In this document: piece by piece, positions 43,675-54,051 of the stretch | How the letters are laid out: the number at the start of each line of letters is the position of its first letter | Numbering within the stretch: position 1 is the stretch's first letter | DNA from: Pseudoneurospora amorphoporcata | Lineage: Eukaryota > Ascomycota > Sordariomycetes > Sordariales > Sordariaceae | DNA: 64,000 nt | NCBI GenBank assembly: GCA_033297205.1 | Contig: MU859155.1 | Location: 62,001-126,000 of the forward strand | Direction: 5' to 3' | Notes under the pieces: generated by a model | Seen by the model: the letters and a program-made list of their open reading frames with translations, nothing else | The model's database searches: none | Told to the model about the DNA's origin: nothing | Translations under genes and position numbers: made by a program

Positions 43675-46405
43675 TCACGACATTCACTGCTTGCAGTTTC
43701 GACTTTTCAGTTATATAAAAGGATATGGCTGTTATAGCTTGGGCATGATGGGCTGAGCAACATGGTTCGGATTTTGGGAGCATTCGAGCACGTGTACAGG
43801 AAAGGAAAAGGAACAGGTCATAGGGAACTATCCCCCTACAAAAGCTCGTTTGCCCCCTGAGGCATGAAGTAACAGTTTGGCGTTTATGGCGTGTAAGCAG
43901 GGATTGGAGGATTTTCTTTTGTGTGAATTAGAGGTGTACATGGCCACAGCGAGGCCCGGCGTTGGCGTTTCGGTTTCGGGGGGGATTCTCACGTCTGGAC
44001 GGCCACTGTTGCTTACGGGCTCCGCTAACGAGTGTCTTACAGCTTCAATATGAGGACATCAAGACCTTTGAAAGCAACCTATACCCGAGAATGTGTTTGA
44101 GGTTATCATTCTGGTAGTAATTGCGTGGTATCGCGCTTGATTCTACCACATCACTGCATTACCCCGAACCGCTGTTTATTGAGTGTCCATTGACTTGGCC
44201 GTCAGCAAAGTCTTGAATACACACCACGTGGGGCTTGAAGGTATCCTGTGGCGTGTTCACGTTCTTTGAAGGGATCTTGACACAACCCAAAGACTTGCTT
44301 CGAAGAAAGCTGACATGAACCGGTCTGTCAGCTCCTGCTGGAGCATGGCGCTTTGGATCGACACCTCTTGCACACCCTATTGCCTGTTGTTTTGCACTGT
44401 TAACCTACCTGAACAACACTTTCCCTAGCATTGATCTGACCAAGTGGAACAAGGTCCGCGAATAGACTTTCCAGCCGAGTTCCATGAAGCCACAAACGAG
44501 GGAGGTGTGGTGTTGTTGCTTGGTCCGCCTGCCTCCCGACCAATCAGATGTCGTGGTGCCTGAAGCATGGCATGTGCGGCATCAGCGCCAGCTGGGAGTA
44601 CAAAGGTACATGTTGTTGCAGGCGTTGCTTCCGGATGGCAGCAGAAGCGAAATCGATTGGGACACGGCAGGCAATGCAGGCGTGTTGGTGTCATTGACTG
44701 CCGGCCGCCGGCATCTTCAGACCAGGGTGCTGGGAGATACCTCTCGGACTTGGGACAAGTCCATGGAGTGTTCAAACCACCTGGGCATTTGACGATTTGA
44801 GGGTTGAGATGTGAGTGCTTTCTGGAATTCGGCCGTGGTCCTACTGCTATGAGCTGGGCTGTTACTATACGTGCTAAGGTTAGAAGTAATAGAAAAGGAC
44901 CAGCTTGATGCCCCAGTGACGGCAAGCTGAGATATGAAAAGACATCGATACAGTAGAAACCCCTGGTCATGGAAAGATCACCTTTTACAAATCCCCCCTT
45001 TTTGCAAAGGCTTTGGCCTGCCGGAGTTTCCTCTGGTGAGCGGGGATTGCAAACTGTAATTGCAACGCTGATAGCCCGAATTTTGTATTAATAGGGGCCC
45101 CGGATTTGGTGTACCTCTCTACCGGGGGTCCGGTCGCTCTATAAGACCCATTTTTTGTGCCCCGCGGCGATCTTCTAATGGCCAGAAGGCCGTGTCTGTC
45201 TGTGCGCTGGGACCGTCTTTTCAGGTTGCAAAACCCTCTCTTTTGCAAAAGATTTTGGTCGCCGGAATTAGCTGTATTGAACAGGGGTTTCTACTGTATT
45301 TCTACCTAACCAACTGTGGATCACACCCCCCTCCATTTAGTTCCTGGGGAAACCCGAAGTGTCATGGTCACCACTACATACACTGGGACTTGCTCCCCTT
45401 CCTGTCACGCCAGCCATGATGCTCTGAATGTTCACGTCAGGATGGAAACTCCCAGCCGGTCATCCATTCTCATAACATCTGTCCTGGGGCTGAGCTGAGG
45501 TGAATTAGGGATAGAAAGTAGGCATGTGTCGCCGGCCTCGCTGTCCCGGTAGGTGACAAGGACCCCAGCAGGTGCCAGGTAGGTAACCCGCAATAGGCGT
45601 CGGAGCACCTGCCCTGCTGACCTTACCCTGGTTCCCCATTGCGATAGAGCGGGAAAGCGGGACTGAGCACCTCGAGGGCCCAGTTGATAACAGCAACACC
45701 CACCTGCCCTCGTAAGCCGCTCGCTCGCTCAACCTTTTCATCCCTTCGGTTGATCAAACATCTCGATAGACTCTTCTTAAATCACAACTGGTTGACTTTA
45801 AAATATCTTCATTACAACGTGCCCAACCGCTTAAACTGCCGCCCACTTCAACAAATCAGAGAGCAACTTCCAAGTCAGGCCGTCTGGGGAAGTGCGTGCG
45901 TGCGTGCGTGGAACGCGGCAGTGCTCCGGTAGGTTCCAGCTCCAAGCACGACCATTTGCGGGAATGCTGAATGTTGAATGCTCACTCATCTAATTATGAC
46001 ATACATAGCGGCCTTGGATTGCTCGTGCTCTGCAATTTCAATAACGAATCGCCTTCCACCTCCGTCATTCGCACACCACACCCACTCTACCACACAGCAC
46101 ACCACATCGGTCCAAACCGCTCCCGAAGCCAGCAGCATCCTCTACTGCCAACCCGCATAAGCCCATCTAGACGTACTCGACAGACAGTTTCCACACCACA
46201 ACGAACTTTCTTGGACACTATCAGATCGCCGACATACCTCGTTTCCGCCTGCTCCTCCTCGGATACCAACCATTTCCGGGAGGCCTGGTTCCTCGGGCAA
46301 CAGCAAGCCAAACCAATTGCCTGGGGCAATCGACGGCGTTAACTCCGACCATCATACACCCCTCCCACGCCCTTCCTACTCAGTCGCTCAGACACCTTTT
46401 ACACC
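43675..46405. other. Intergenic region carrying a MITE, and promoter of the Gid1-like gene
   Basis: No coding frame is supported. It contains a 346-bp inverted-repeat element at 44951-45296. A GTGC-repeat stretch lies near 45894-45910, and a CT/CA-rich leader-like sequence runs from about 46020 to the ATG at 46406. Sequence at 43675-44940 shows nothing distinctive. Confidence 0.5.
44951..45296. mobile_element. Non-autonomous Tc1/mariner-type element (MITE), 346 bp, TA target duplication
   Basis: The element begins CAGTAGAAACCCCTG (44951-44965) and ends with the exact 15-bp reverse complement CAGGGGTTTCTACTG (45282-45296). It is flanked on both sides by TA (44949-44950 and 45297-45298), the target duplication of Tc1/mariner/pogo transposons. 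It has no coding capacity, so it would need a transposase in trans. The segment 45001-45058 is a diverged direct copy of the right end (45242-45298): both start TTTGCAAA, share a central GCCGGA and end CTGTA. There is no AT enrichment, hence no obvious repeat-induced mutation. The class is firm from structure; the exact family would need a comparison with known fungal elements. Confidence 0.78.
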
Positions 46406-48918
46406 ATGACCAACCCAAACCCATTTCCACGCCGGTTGTCTTTCATTACCTCGGCCAACAATGGCTCTCGTCCCGTTCGATCCGCCGGCTTCTCCCACTT
46501 GCTGAACCCATCCCCCGACAATGGCGGCCAAGGGAACGGCGCTGGTTCGCACGCTGGCGCGCCCTTCTCGTCCCTCGATGCTGGCGCCGCACACTCAGGG
46601 AATGCTCCTCATGGGCTGGACGAGGGGCGCGGGTCGCACCGGATGTCTGATGGTAGCTTGCCGTCATTCTCTCGCGCCTTCGACCTGTTCACAAGCAAGG
46701 AACCGTTACTGGCGGGGCCGAATATGGCATATAGCGGAGTTGGACCCTCGGCCAGTGTCAGTAAGAACGGCTTCCTTACGCCTTCGTACCTACGAGGATC
46801 CGGTTATCTAGGAAAGCTCGCGGAACAACACAAGGCCAAGCTCGTGGCTGACAGAGAAAACTTTTCGTCCAAGCGGCCATCTGGAACAGTATTTTCCGGG
46901 AATACAGGGAACACGGAAAGCAGGTCTTTGACGCTTCCCCTCAAGGTCACATCCGGCACACATAGAGGTGTGGCATTAAATTTGATAGAGCGGCCCCCTG
47001 CGTCAGCTGAATTCGAAGATGTCGTCAACCCGCTTCCCACTCGATGGAACAGTGACGACAAGGACTATACAGTGGAGGTCGTTGGCGCTGGTTACGAAGT
47101 AAAATACACAGGGACAAAGCTGGCTGACCACGAAGCGGGCGCTATACGAGCGGATAACCCTATGCCCACGCAGTGTGGTGTATACTACTTTGAGGTCATG
47201 ATACTCAACAAGAAGCGAGAAGAGTAGGTGCCATTTTGACGTTGAGGTCTCATTGGCCTCCAGTTTTGCTAAACCATATGAACCGACGCTAACTTGACCG
47301 TGTCCGCTAAGAAATGTCATCTCCATCGGATTCGAAACCCGAAAGGCATCATTGGCGAGGTTCCCAGGCTGGGAGGGAGAGTCTTGGGGCTATCATGGCA
47401 ACGACGGAAAAATCTTCCAGGGGACCAATGCGGGCAGATCATATGGCCCAACGTACGGCGCCGGCGACACAGTGGGCTGCCTAATGAACTTTCGGACAAG
47501 TCAGGTCTTGTTCACCAAAAATGGCGACGAACTAGGTATGATTGACTACAAGATTGGGTTGTGTGGTGATGACTGACATGTGGTGTGTAGGGATCGCGTT
47601 CAAGGACCCTATCTTTAAAGACACTACCAGGAATTTTTATCCAGCCGTCGGGCTGAAAAGGCCTGGGGATCATATTTGGGTTAACTTTGGTCAAGTTCCT
47701 TTCCAGTTCGACATCGACGGTTACATGAAGGTGAGCTTACCTTGATGCATTGTCCGCGCAACCTTGATGTGGCATTAACAAAATACCATGCAGAAACAAC
47801 AAAAGCTGGTCACAGACAAGATCAGAACCACGGATACTGCAATGCTGGCGCCTCCTCTAAACGATACCGAGCTTATCCAGCAACTTGTAAGTTTGATTGG
47901 GTCCCTGTCACATGGTACTTGAAGACTGATCACTTCAAAAGGTTTTGCAATTCCTTCAACACGATGGCTATGTGGGAACTGCCCGTGCCTTTGCCGAAGA
48001 GATACACATGGAAAAGCAGGCTCTCAACATGGACGCCGACGTTCCCGTCGAGGGCGTTAATATCAAGAATGATGAGGATGCGAATAACAGGCAACAAATT
48101 CGCCGTGCGATCCTCGAAGGCGACATTGACCAGGCTCTCGTCTACACCAATCAATTCTACCCCAAGGTTTTGGAGGAGAATGGACAGGTCTACTTCCGGC
48201 TACGCTGTCGCAAGTTCATCGAGATGATCCGAAGGGAGGCAGAAATGAACCGTTCACTACAAGAGGCCGGAGTGAAGGCTAAGAGCACCTCTCAGGCTCG
48301 GCATCATCCTGGGAATGATACGCAACGAACATACAACCAGAATCCAGGCGGCGGGGAGGACGAAATGATGACAGAGGGCGAAGAAGAGATGATGGACACC
48401 GAAGAAGATGGTGTAGAGGATCACTCGCTGAGGACAGGCAACCCCGAGGACGAAACCATGGCGATGAGCGCTGCCGGAGTGAGCGAGCTTTGTCATGATG
48501 CGCTGAAATACGGCCAAGAGCTGCGAGACGAGTTCAAGAACGACCCAAGCCCCGAAGTCACCAAGCATCTTAACGAGATATTTGCGCTGATGGCGTACCC
48601 GAATCCCCTAGAAGTGAAGGAGGTCGCGCACCTCCTGGAACGTAAGGGGCGTGTGGCGGTGGCCGAGGAGTTGAATTCCGCCATATTGAGTTAGTTCATC
48701 ATTTCCTTGCTTTTCCTCGTTCCGTACAGTAGAGGCAAACATGCTCACAATCTCTGTCACTCACAGCATCCCTCGGAAAGTCTTCTCGGGCAGCGCTAGA
48801 GAACCTCTACGCCCAAACAACGGTCCTACTCGATGATCTTAGGAAGGACGGAGGTGACGGCGCGTTTGTCTCGATCCAAGGCGTGATTGACGAAATACCC
48901 AAGGCACAGATAAAGTAG
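46406..48918 (+). CDS. RanBPM/Gid1(Vid30)-like SPRY-LisH-CTLH protein, GID ubiquitin-ligase scaffold
   Basis: The yeast counterpart Gid1/Vid30 is a scaffold of the GID/CTLH E3 ligase, which degrades gluconeogenic enzymes. Six exons: 46406-47223, 47312-47535, 47591-47730, 47794-47886, 47942-48689 and 48767-48918, giving 724 residues. All five introns (55-88 nt) restore continuous domains. Order: about 200 disordered S/G-rich residues; a SPRY domain at about 215-390 (GVYYFEVMILNKK, SIGFETRKASLARFPGWEGE, SWGYHGNDGKIFQG, DTVGCLMNF, LFTKNG, FYPAVGLKRPGDHIWVNFG); LisH at about 415-450 (LIQQLVLQFLQHDGYVGTAR); CTLH at about 470-530 (RRAILEGDIDQALVYTNQFY); an acidic M/E/D-rich insert; and a C-terminal CRA region ending ALENLYAQTTVLLDDLRKDG and IPKAQIK. 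Immediately after the TAG, the same frame stays open into a GAGCAG repeat encoding (EQ)n. The start is the first ATG of the frame. Confidence 0.92.
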
Positions 48919-48977
48919 GATTCGGACAGTGACAAGGCAGTTTGTCAATACACGCACCAGATCCAGAAACGGAAGCG

Positions 48978-48978
<1 letters not shown>

Positions 48979-49076
<98 letters not shown>

Positions 49077-49110
49077 ACAGGAACAGGAACAGGAACAGGA
49101 ACAGGAACAG
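48979..49110 (+). repeat. Hexanucleotide microsatellite: 16 GAGCAG units then 6 GAACAG units
   Basis: GAGCAG repeats without interruption from 48979 to 49074, then GAACAG from 49075 to 49110, then degenerate purine-rich sequence to about 49150. The repeat is open in every forward frame (EQ, GA/GT or SR/NR) and reads as poly-leucine on the minus strand. It begins 61 nt after the stop codon of the Gid1-like gene and probably lies in its 3' untranslated region. Confidence 0.93.
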
Positions 49111-49150
49111 AAGAAGAAGCAGAAGCAAGAGCAGGAGCAGGGCGAAGATT

Positions 49151-49870
49151 AGGGTCATGGTCAGGAGCTGGATGTAGTCATGAAAGAGGACAAGGATCGG
49201 GATTCGGAAGAGGGCCAGCAAGTACCGGATTGAGCTTTTTGGTATGCAATCGTGGGCGGTACTCCGTGGGAGATGGCGAGGTTCAGGGTCTTAATCTGGA
49301 AGAATGGAAGGGGATCCAGAATACAATTGCTACGCGGTTCTGCTTGAGAGAGGGCCGCGGGTATCAGCGTCCGAATCCGGAAGAACAGAAGCGACACCTC
49401 GATGCAATTATTGAGCGGTACTGCGTGGGAGAGGACGAGGTTCAGGGTGTGGATCCGAAAGTACGGAACCGGATCCTGAATGCTTTTTTCTGAGCGAAAC
49501 TCCATGGAAGAGCACGAGGGTCTGCATCTGGTTTCGAATCTGGATCCTTGCCATCCTCCAACAAGACGGGTCCGGAATGTGGATGAGGCTGAACTGCCGA
49601 AATCAGATCTAAAGCAGGACTAGGAGGATCAGGATCTGAAGGAAGACGAGGGTCTGGATCTGGATCTGGATCTGCCGGGCCTTGACCGGACTCTTTGCAG
49701 AGCGATTAAAGGGGAAGAAGCCCTGACAAATACACATACGCCAGAGGAGAAGATTGGGAAGGCAGAAGCAGAGGAGACAAACGCCAGGGAGGGAGAAGAA
49801 GCAGAAGGGACAAAGAGCTCGAATGACAGACAGCGAATAAATAATGGTTATGTATGGGTTGGGTTACCAT
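49151..49870 (+). repeat. Degenerate 78-81 bp tandem repeats and acidic-codon tract downstream of the Gid1-like gene
   Basis: Three diverged copies of a module of about 80 bp lie at 49257-49334 (78 bp), 49335-49415 (81 bp) and 49416-49494 (79 bp), with a decayed fourth from 49495. In one plus frame the copies read RYSVGDGEVQGLNLEEW, RFCLREGRGYQRPNPEEQ and RYCVGEDEVQGVDPKVR. The frame then breaks. From 49492 another frame (that of the upstream gene) reads acidic sequence through a single TAG at 49621 to about 49870. I do not recognise a protein. It may be decayed coding sequence or an expansion of the neighbouring purine-rich microsatellite; both strands are partly open. Confidence 0.55.
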
Positions 49871-50700
49871 GGATCTTCACGACAAGTGCACGTACGCACG
49901 CTGTGGTGGTGCCGTTTCCAACCATTCGGGTATTTGGGGTGTGCCAGGAGTACATGGCATGGGATGGATGCAGTGTCAAGCATTGAAGAAAGGCCTGCAT
50001 GCGTGGATAGGTTGGGATTGGGTTGATTTTTTTATAAATCAAGTAGAGCACTAGGGTAGGTATCATCATCATCATTAGTTTGTTCCGCTGATCAACTCCA
50101 CCCGTATTGAAGATCAGGTGATTTGGTCTGTTCCTGGCTTATGCCTACTCGCTTTGGCGCAAATAGACGTGGCTCGGCGCCCTCCGAGGTACGAGATATT
50201 TAGACTTTTATGTGTGCATTTGTTGCTTTGCACACAGCAATGGAAAATATCGTTGACACAAGGCACCTCAGTCCAACTATCGTAATCAATGTTTGGGAAT
50301 CATGTGATAATCTCTACAGTAGCGAATCTCATCTAGTATCTGTAGCCGCGCGACTCCCAAGCATCAGTTAGCCCCATCCCACAACCTGGTAGCATGGCAA
50401 CGATGTCCCTAACGATAGTTATCTTGTTCGCCAACCGCCAGTCCCGTTGATATCATGATATTTCCCCCACATGAAGAGAATGTCAACAGCTTTCTGTAGC
50501 GGTATTTATGATATCATTGACGCCATCACTCCATCCTCTTTAATAAATTGTTTCACTCCTCGGAGCAAGTAATGTAGCGAGGTGACAAATTTTCCCGTTT
50601 GTAGGTAAATGATGCTCTGCTTAGTCTCTCCCCTCAACGTCTACTGTGTAGAGAAAAGTCCATAAACGAGTGATCCGTCTATCTCTTGACCGTGCGTATA
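49871..50700. other. Non-coding region 3' of csn-3
   Basis: About 800 bp, AT-richer than the surroundings, without a credible frame. Nothing beyond ordinary intergenic sequence is visible up to the tandem duplication at 50701. Confidence 0.5.
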
Positions 50701-50834
50701 TACCTACGCTAACAGCCACAAGCAACCAAATCTTGGCTAGTTCATCCCCCAAGAACAAGATGAGAAGTACCTACGCTAACAGCCACAACCAACCAAATCT
50801 TGGCTAGTTCATCCCCTGAGAACAAGATGAGAAG
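50701..50834. repeat. 67-bp tandem duplication just beyond the csn-3 stop codon
   Basis: The unit starting TACCTACGCTAACAGCCACA at 50701-50767 is repeated at 50768-50834 with only a few differences (for example AAGCAACC versus AACCAACC, and CCCCCAAGAAC versus CCCCTGAGAAC). It ends 26 bp from the csn-3 stop codon, in what should be that gene's 3' untranslated region. The low divergence implies a recent duplication. Confidence 0.9.
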
Positions 50835-50859
50835 GCTTCTAGTGGAAGACCCCCTCATT

Positions 50860-52488
50860 TCAATGGGCTGGGATACCACTCATCAGATCCTCCTCCTCCT
50901 CAATGTGGAACGGCGACTCTTCAAACCCGCCACCTGCGCTCTGCAGACCCAGCTTGTGTTCGCGAGCCGCGTCAAACTGTCGCTTAACCGTATGACTGAT
51001 GTACTCACGGTTGCTGGCCAGGCGCTTATTGGTCGCCTCGATGATGGGCTCCAGAGCCTTGATGCCCTGCGCCACCTTATTCACCTTGGCTGAAAACTCC
51101 ACCTCTGAGAGGCCCTGCGTGGGCGCCGACAAAAAGGTGAGGTAGGCCGGGCTGCCGTCTGTGGGCCGCTCGATGACGCCCCGGAGACTCCCATCGGCGA
51201 TCATGCTTTGCAGGAGTTGGTCTACTGCTTCCACGCTCGGTAGGGGGCCGCCCGTTTCGGCGCTCTGTGTTAGCTCGCGGATCTTATCGAGTGAGATATT
51301 GGTGTAGACATTGCGAAGGTTGATGATTTGCCATCGTTGGTAGTGCGCCAGCACCAGCTTTGCGAGCTCGACGTTCCCCTCGTTGGGCAAGAGCTCGGGG
51401 TTGATGACTTCGAATTCGCGGACTAGATTACCGGCGGTGTTTGCCTTGAAAGCCTGGGCGAACAATTTGTAGGGTTTTCCCTGGGTTGCGAAAATCTTCT
51501 TTGCTGCTTGCGAGGTTGTTTCCGGTAGTGCTGGTGGCTTTCCGGTCAGGAGCAGGCCGATAAGGATCCATTTGTTATATGCCTCCGTCATGATCTTGCT
51601 GCAGCCGCCGTCCCGCGTCGGATATGTGACACATCGCTCAAAGGCATCAAAGGCTTGCTGCCACATGCGGCGCTCGGTGAAGCACAGGCCGCATAGAAAA
51701 TCGTACTGGAGCACAGCGAAGCTGGTGAGGCCATCGGTGAGCTGGCTGTCGGGGTTAACGTACGCTGGTGGCGGTAGAGACATGTCGCAAAGGGGTTGGG
51801 TTGTCGACATGCCCTTGGCCGGCATGTAGATGATAGGTTTCTGGATAAGAGGCAAAACTGGTCCTACGTTGCCGGTGCTGTATGCCAGTTCGACGAGGTT
51901 GCAGTGGTGGGATGTGAGGATAGAACCTGAAGGGTCGAGTCTTAGGAGGGCAGCAGTGCCGACCTCAACAGCAACGGAAGCCTATTATGAAGTCAGCAAT
52001 GGCGGCCCCGCGGAGGGGGAGGGGGAGGGGGTATGGGGGCCCTACAGGAAACAAGCTGTGTTCATTATACACCTCCTTGAGAACGTCTGACCAGATGCTT
52101 CCCTTACACCGTATTTGGCGAGCATCGAACTGGAGGAAGAACTCGGTCAAATATGATGCCAAGCGCTCGTGTGCCTGCTGAGAGGTCCACCCGGATGCCT
52201 GTAGTAGATATTCGAGGATCATAAGATATGAAAGGGAACAGACGGCGGGGTTGACATGCTGCGCAGACATTACCGGGTCAGCTTTTTGAACGACTTTGTA
52301 CAACGGACACTCCAGGTTTGGGTATGTACCTTGAGAATATCGTCGGCGGACTCCCTTATCCACTGCGCATTGTCCCTTAGGAGTTCTCGCACCCTCTTGG
52401 CATGTTGCTGGCTTTCTTTGTAGTATTCCTCGTTATCAATCCCAGCGGCCGGTGGGAAGGCCGTCAGGACCGTAAGGCGTGAGTCCAT
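50860..52488 (-). CDS. csn-3: COP9 signalosome subunit 3 (PCI-domain protein)
   Basis: A subunit of the COP9 signalosome, the complex that removes Nedd8 from cullins and so tunes SCF-type ubiquitin ligases. Three exons (52488-52330, 52258-52073, 51981-50860) give 488 residues. Intron 1 is 71 nt with a GCTGAC branch; intron 2 is 91 nt. The N-terminal half is helical repeat (SLSYLMILEYLLQASGW, GTAALLRLDPSGSILTSHHC, YDFLCGLCFTERRMWQQAFD). The PCI/winged-helix region is at about 240-400 (KPYKLFAQAFKANTAGNL, HYQRWQIINLRNVYTNISLD). A helical tail ends EEEEDLMSGIPAH. Lengths and order agree with CSN3. The ATG at 52488 (MDSRLTVLTAFPP) is the first ATG of the frame. Intron 2 has a second possible donor 27 nt downstream (GTAGGG instead of GTGTAT) that would insert VYNEHSLFP in frame; I prefer the shorter protein. 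A tandem duplication lies just past the stop. Confidence 0.9.
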
Positions 52489-54051
52489 GGCTCGCCGTCT
52501 AGATACGGGAGAAATGCTGGCAGGCGAAACACTCGAGGGCAGAAGGAAGACGATTGATTGCGGTAGCACTGATGGATTTCAATGGCTCGGTGCAACTCGA
52601 GAAAGCGTCGTGAAAATGCGCGGCGGGGGTAGCTGGTGCCTGGTGCTTCTGGGGGACTCGAGGAACGGGAATGACAGTGACGCTGATGGCTGGGTAATGT
52701 GATGATGACGCCGTGTATCGATTGACGGGTCACAGGATCTTCGTGTCCAGAAGGATAAATAAACAAACAAACAATTGGATCGGCGTCCAGAAAATCTACG
52801 ATATGGGAAATGGCGATTTGTGGTTTGGGAATGAGCTCGGAAGCTGTGGTTGGAGAAAGTAGGTACCGTACCTAAGAAAAGCACCTTTGCGGCCTGTCCT
52901 GTAGCGAGTGGTGCTAGTGGTCGGTGCAGTGTGCGCTGCTGTCAGTTCCAAACGGAAAGCTCCCCCGCGATTTGGACAACTGGGTGGAGACTTTCAGTGC
53001 TAGGATGAGCCTGGCATTGATTGAGGAAGAACGTCATCCATTCTTATTGGCTGACCTTGTCAGCATATATGGGCTCAAGCCACAACTCGCACCTTCAGCC
53101 TCAGTGGCTTGCACTGCTGTCCACCAAGGTGCTCAACGATATGTAATTCGTTCATGGCCGGGACCTCACACTTGCACGTCGCCATCATCCTTTCACGGTC
53201 CTTAAAAACACCTCATGACATTTGATCATCATCACTTCCCAGCGCCTCTGGCCGAGCTCGACATGAACATGACAATATTCCAATCAAATACGCATTTTCT
53301 CGTCAATGTTTTGTATATTATCGTTTCACGGCAGAGGATTAACAACTCTTCACACCACTGCCCCCGAAGGTGGCTCACTGTTCACGAAAGTGATAAAACC
53401 AGCAATTCTATAAACCATCTTCAGAACAACTTCATCGAGCGTCCAGGCAGCTCACTCCAAGGAAGTATTTCAAAACCATCTGGGGCTCAGGGATCTCACC
53501 CGTGCCTATATCTTTTTCGCCTCAGCATATCCAGCCGCAAACGCACATCTTAACTTCTCCTCCATCCAGATCATCTTTCTCAACTAGCACTCGTACAAAA
53601 CATATTTCCCGAATCTCCAAGCACACATGCCCTGTCTTTGGCGGTCATATCCTGAGAATCTTCGCATATCTGAAGTCCCCACACCACAGTTCCCCTCAGT
53701 TCCCCTCAGTTTGCCAAGTGGCTAGTTGGTTGATGGCCATGGCTGTGGGCTTGCATTTGTTGGCCTCTTGGTTCCGGTCTCTGACAAAAAGCGAATAACG
53801 TCCGGTCGACGGATAGGTAGTTGCATCATTATTCTACGGTAATTGGCAACCTCCCAAGTGGTATAGCTTTTGAAAAGGCGGAGTGTCCCCATTTTCGTGG
53901 CTTCACTTCTTCCGACCAGCCTTGTTGTTGCCACCGTCTGAACACGAGAGTTAGCGGTTACCCCGGCGGCAGCAGACAACAAAACAGCCAGAATATCGTT
54001 TTATTTGTCCAGTTGTGTACCAGTGGAAGCAACTCACCAAGCCAACTACTC
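52489..54051. other. csn-3 promoter and 3' flank of the CCCH gene
   Basis: No supported gene. A TAGGTACC motif occurs at 52860-52867 upstream of csn-3. The stretch 53200-53700 is AT-rich and featureless apart from a duplicated CAGTTCCCCT near 53689-53709. Confidence 0.5.

Noticed and set aside
48826..49221. Poly-leucine frame on the minus strand, resembling a membrane segment
   Set aside because: It is only the antisense reading of the GAGCAG/GAACAG microsatellite.
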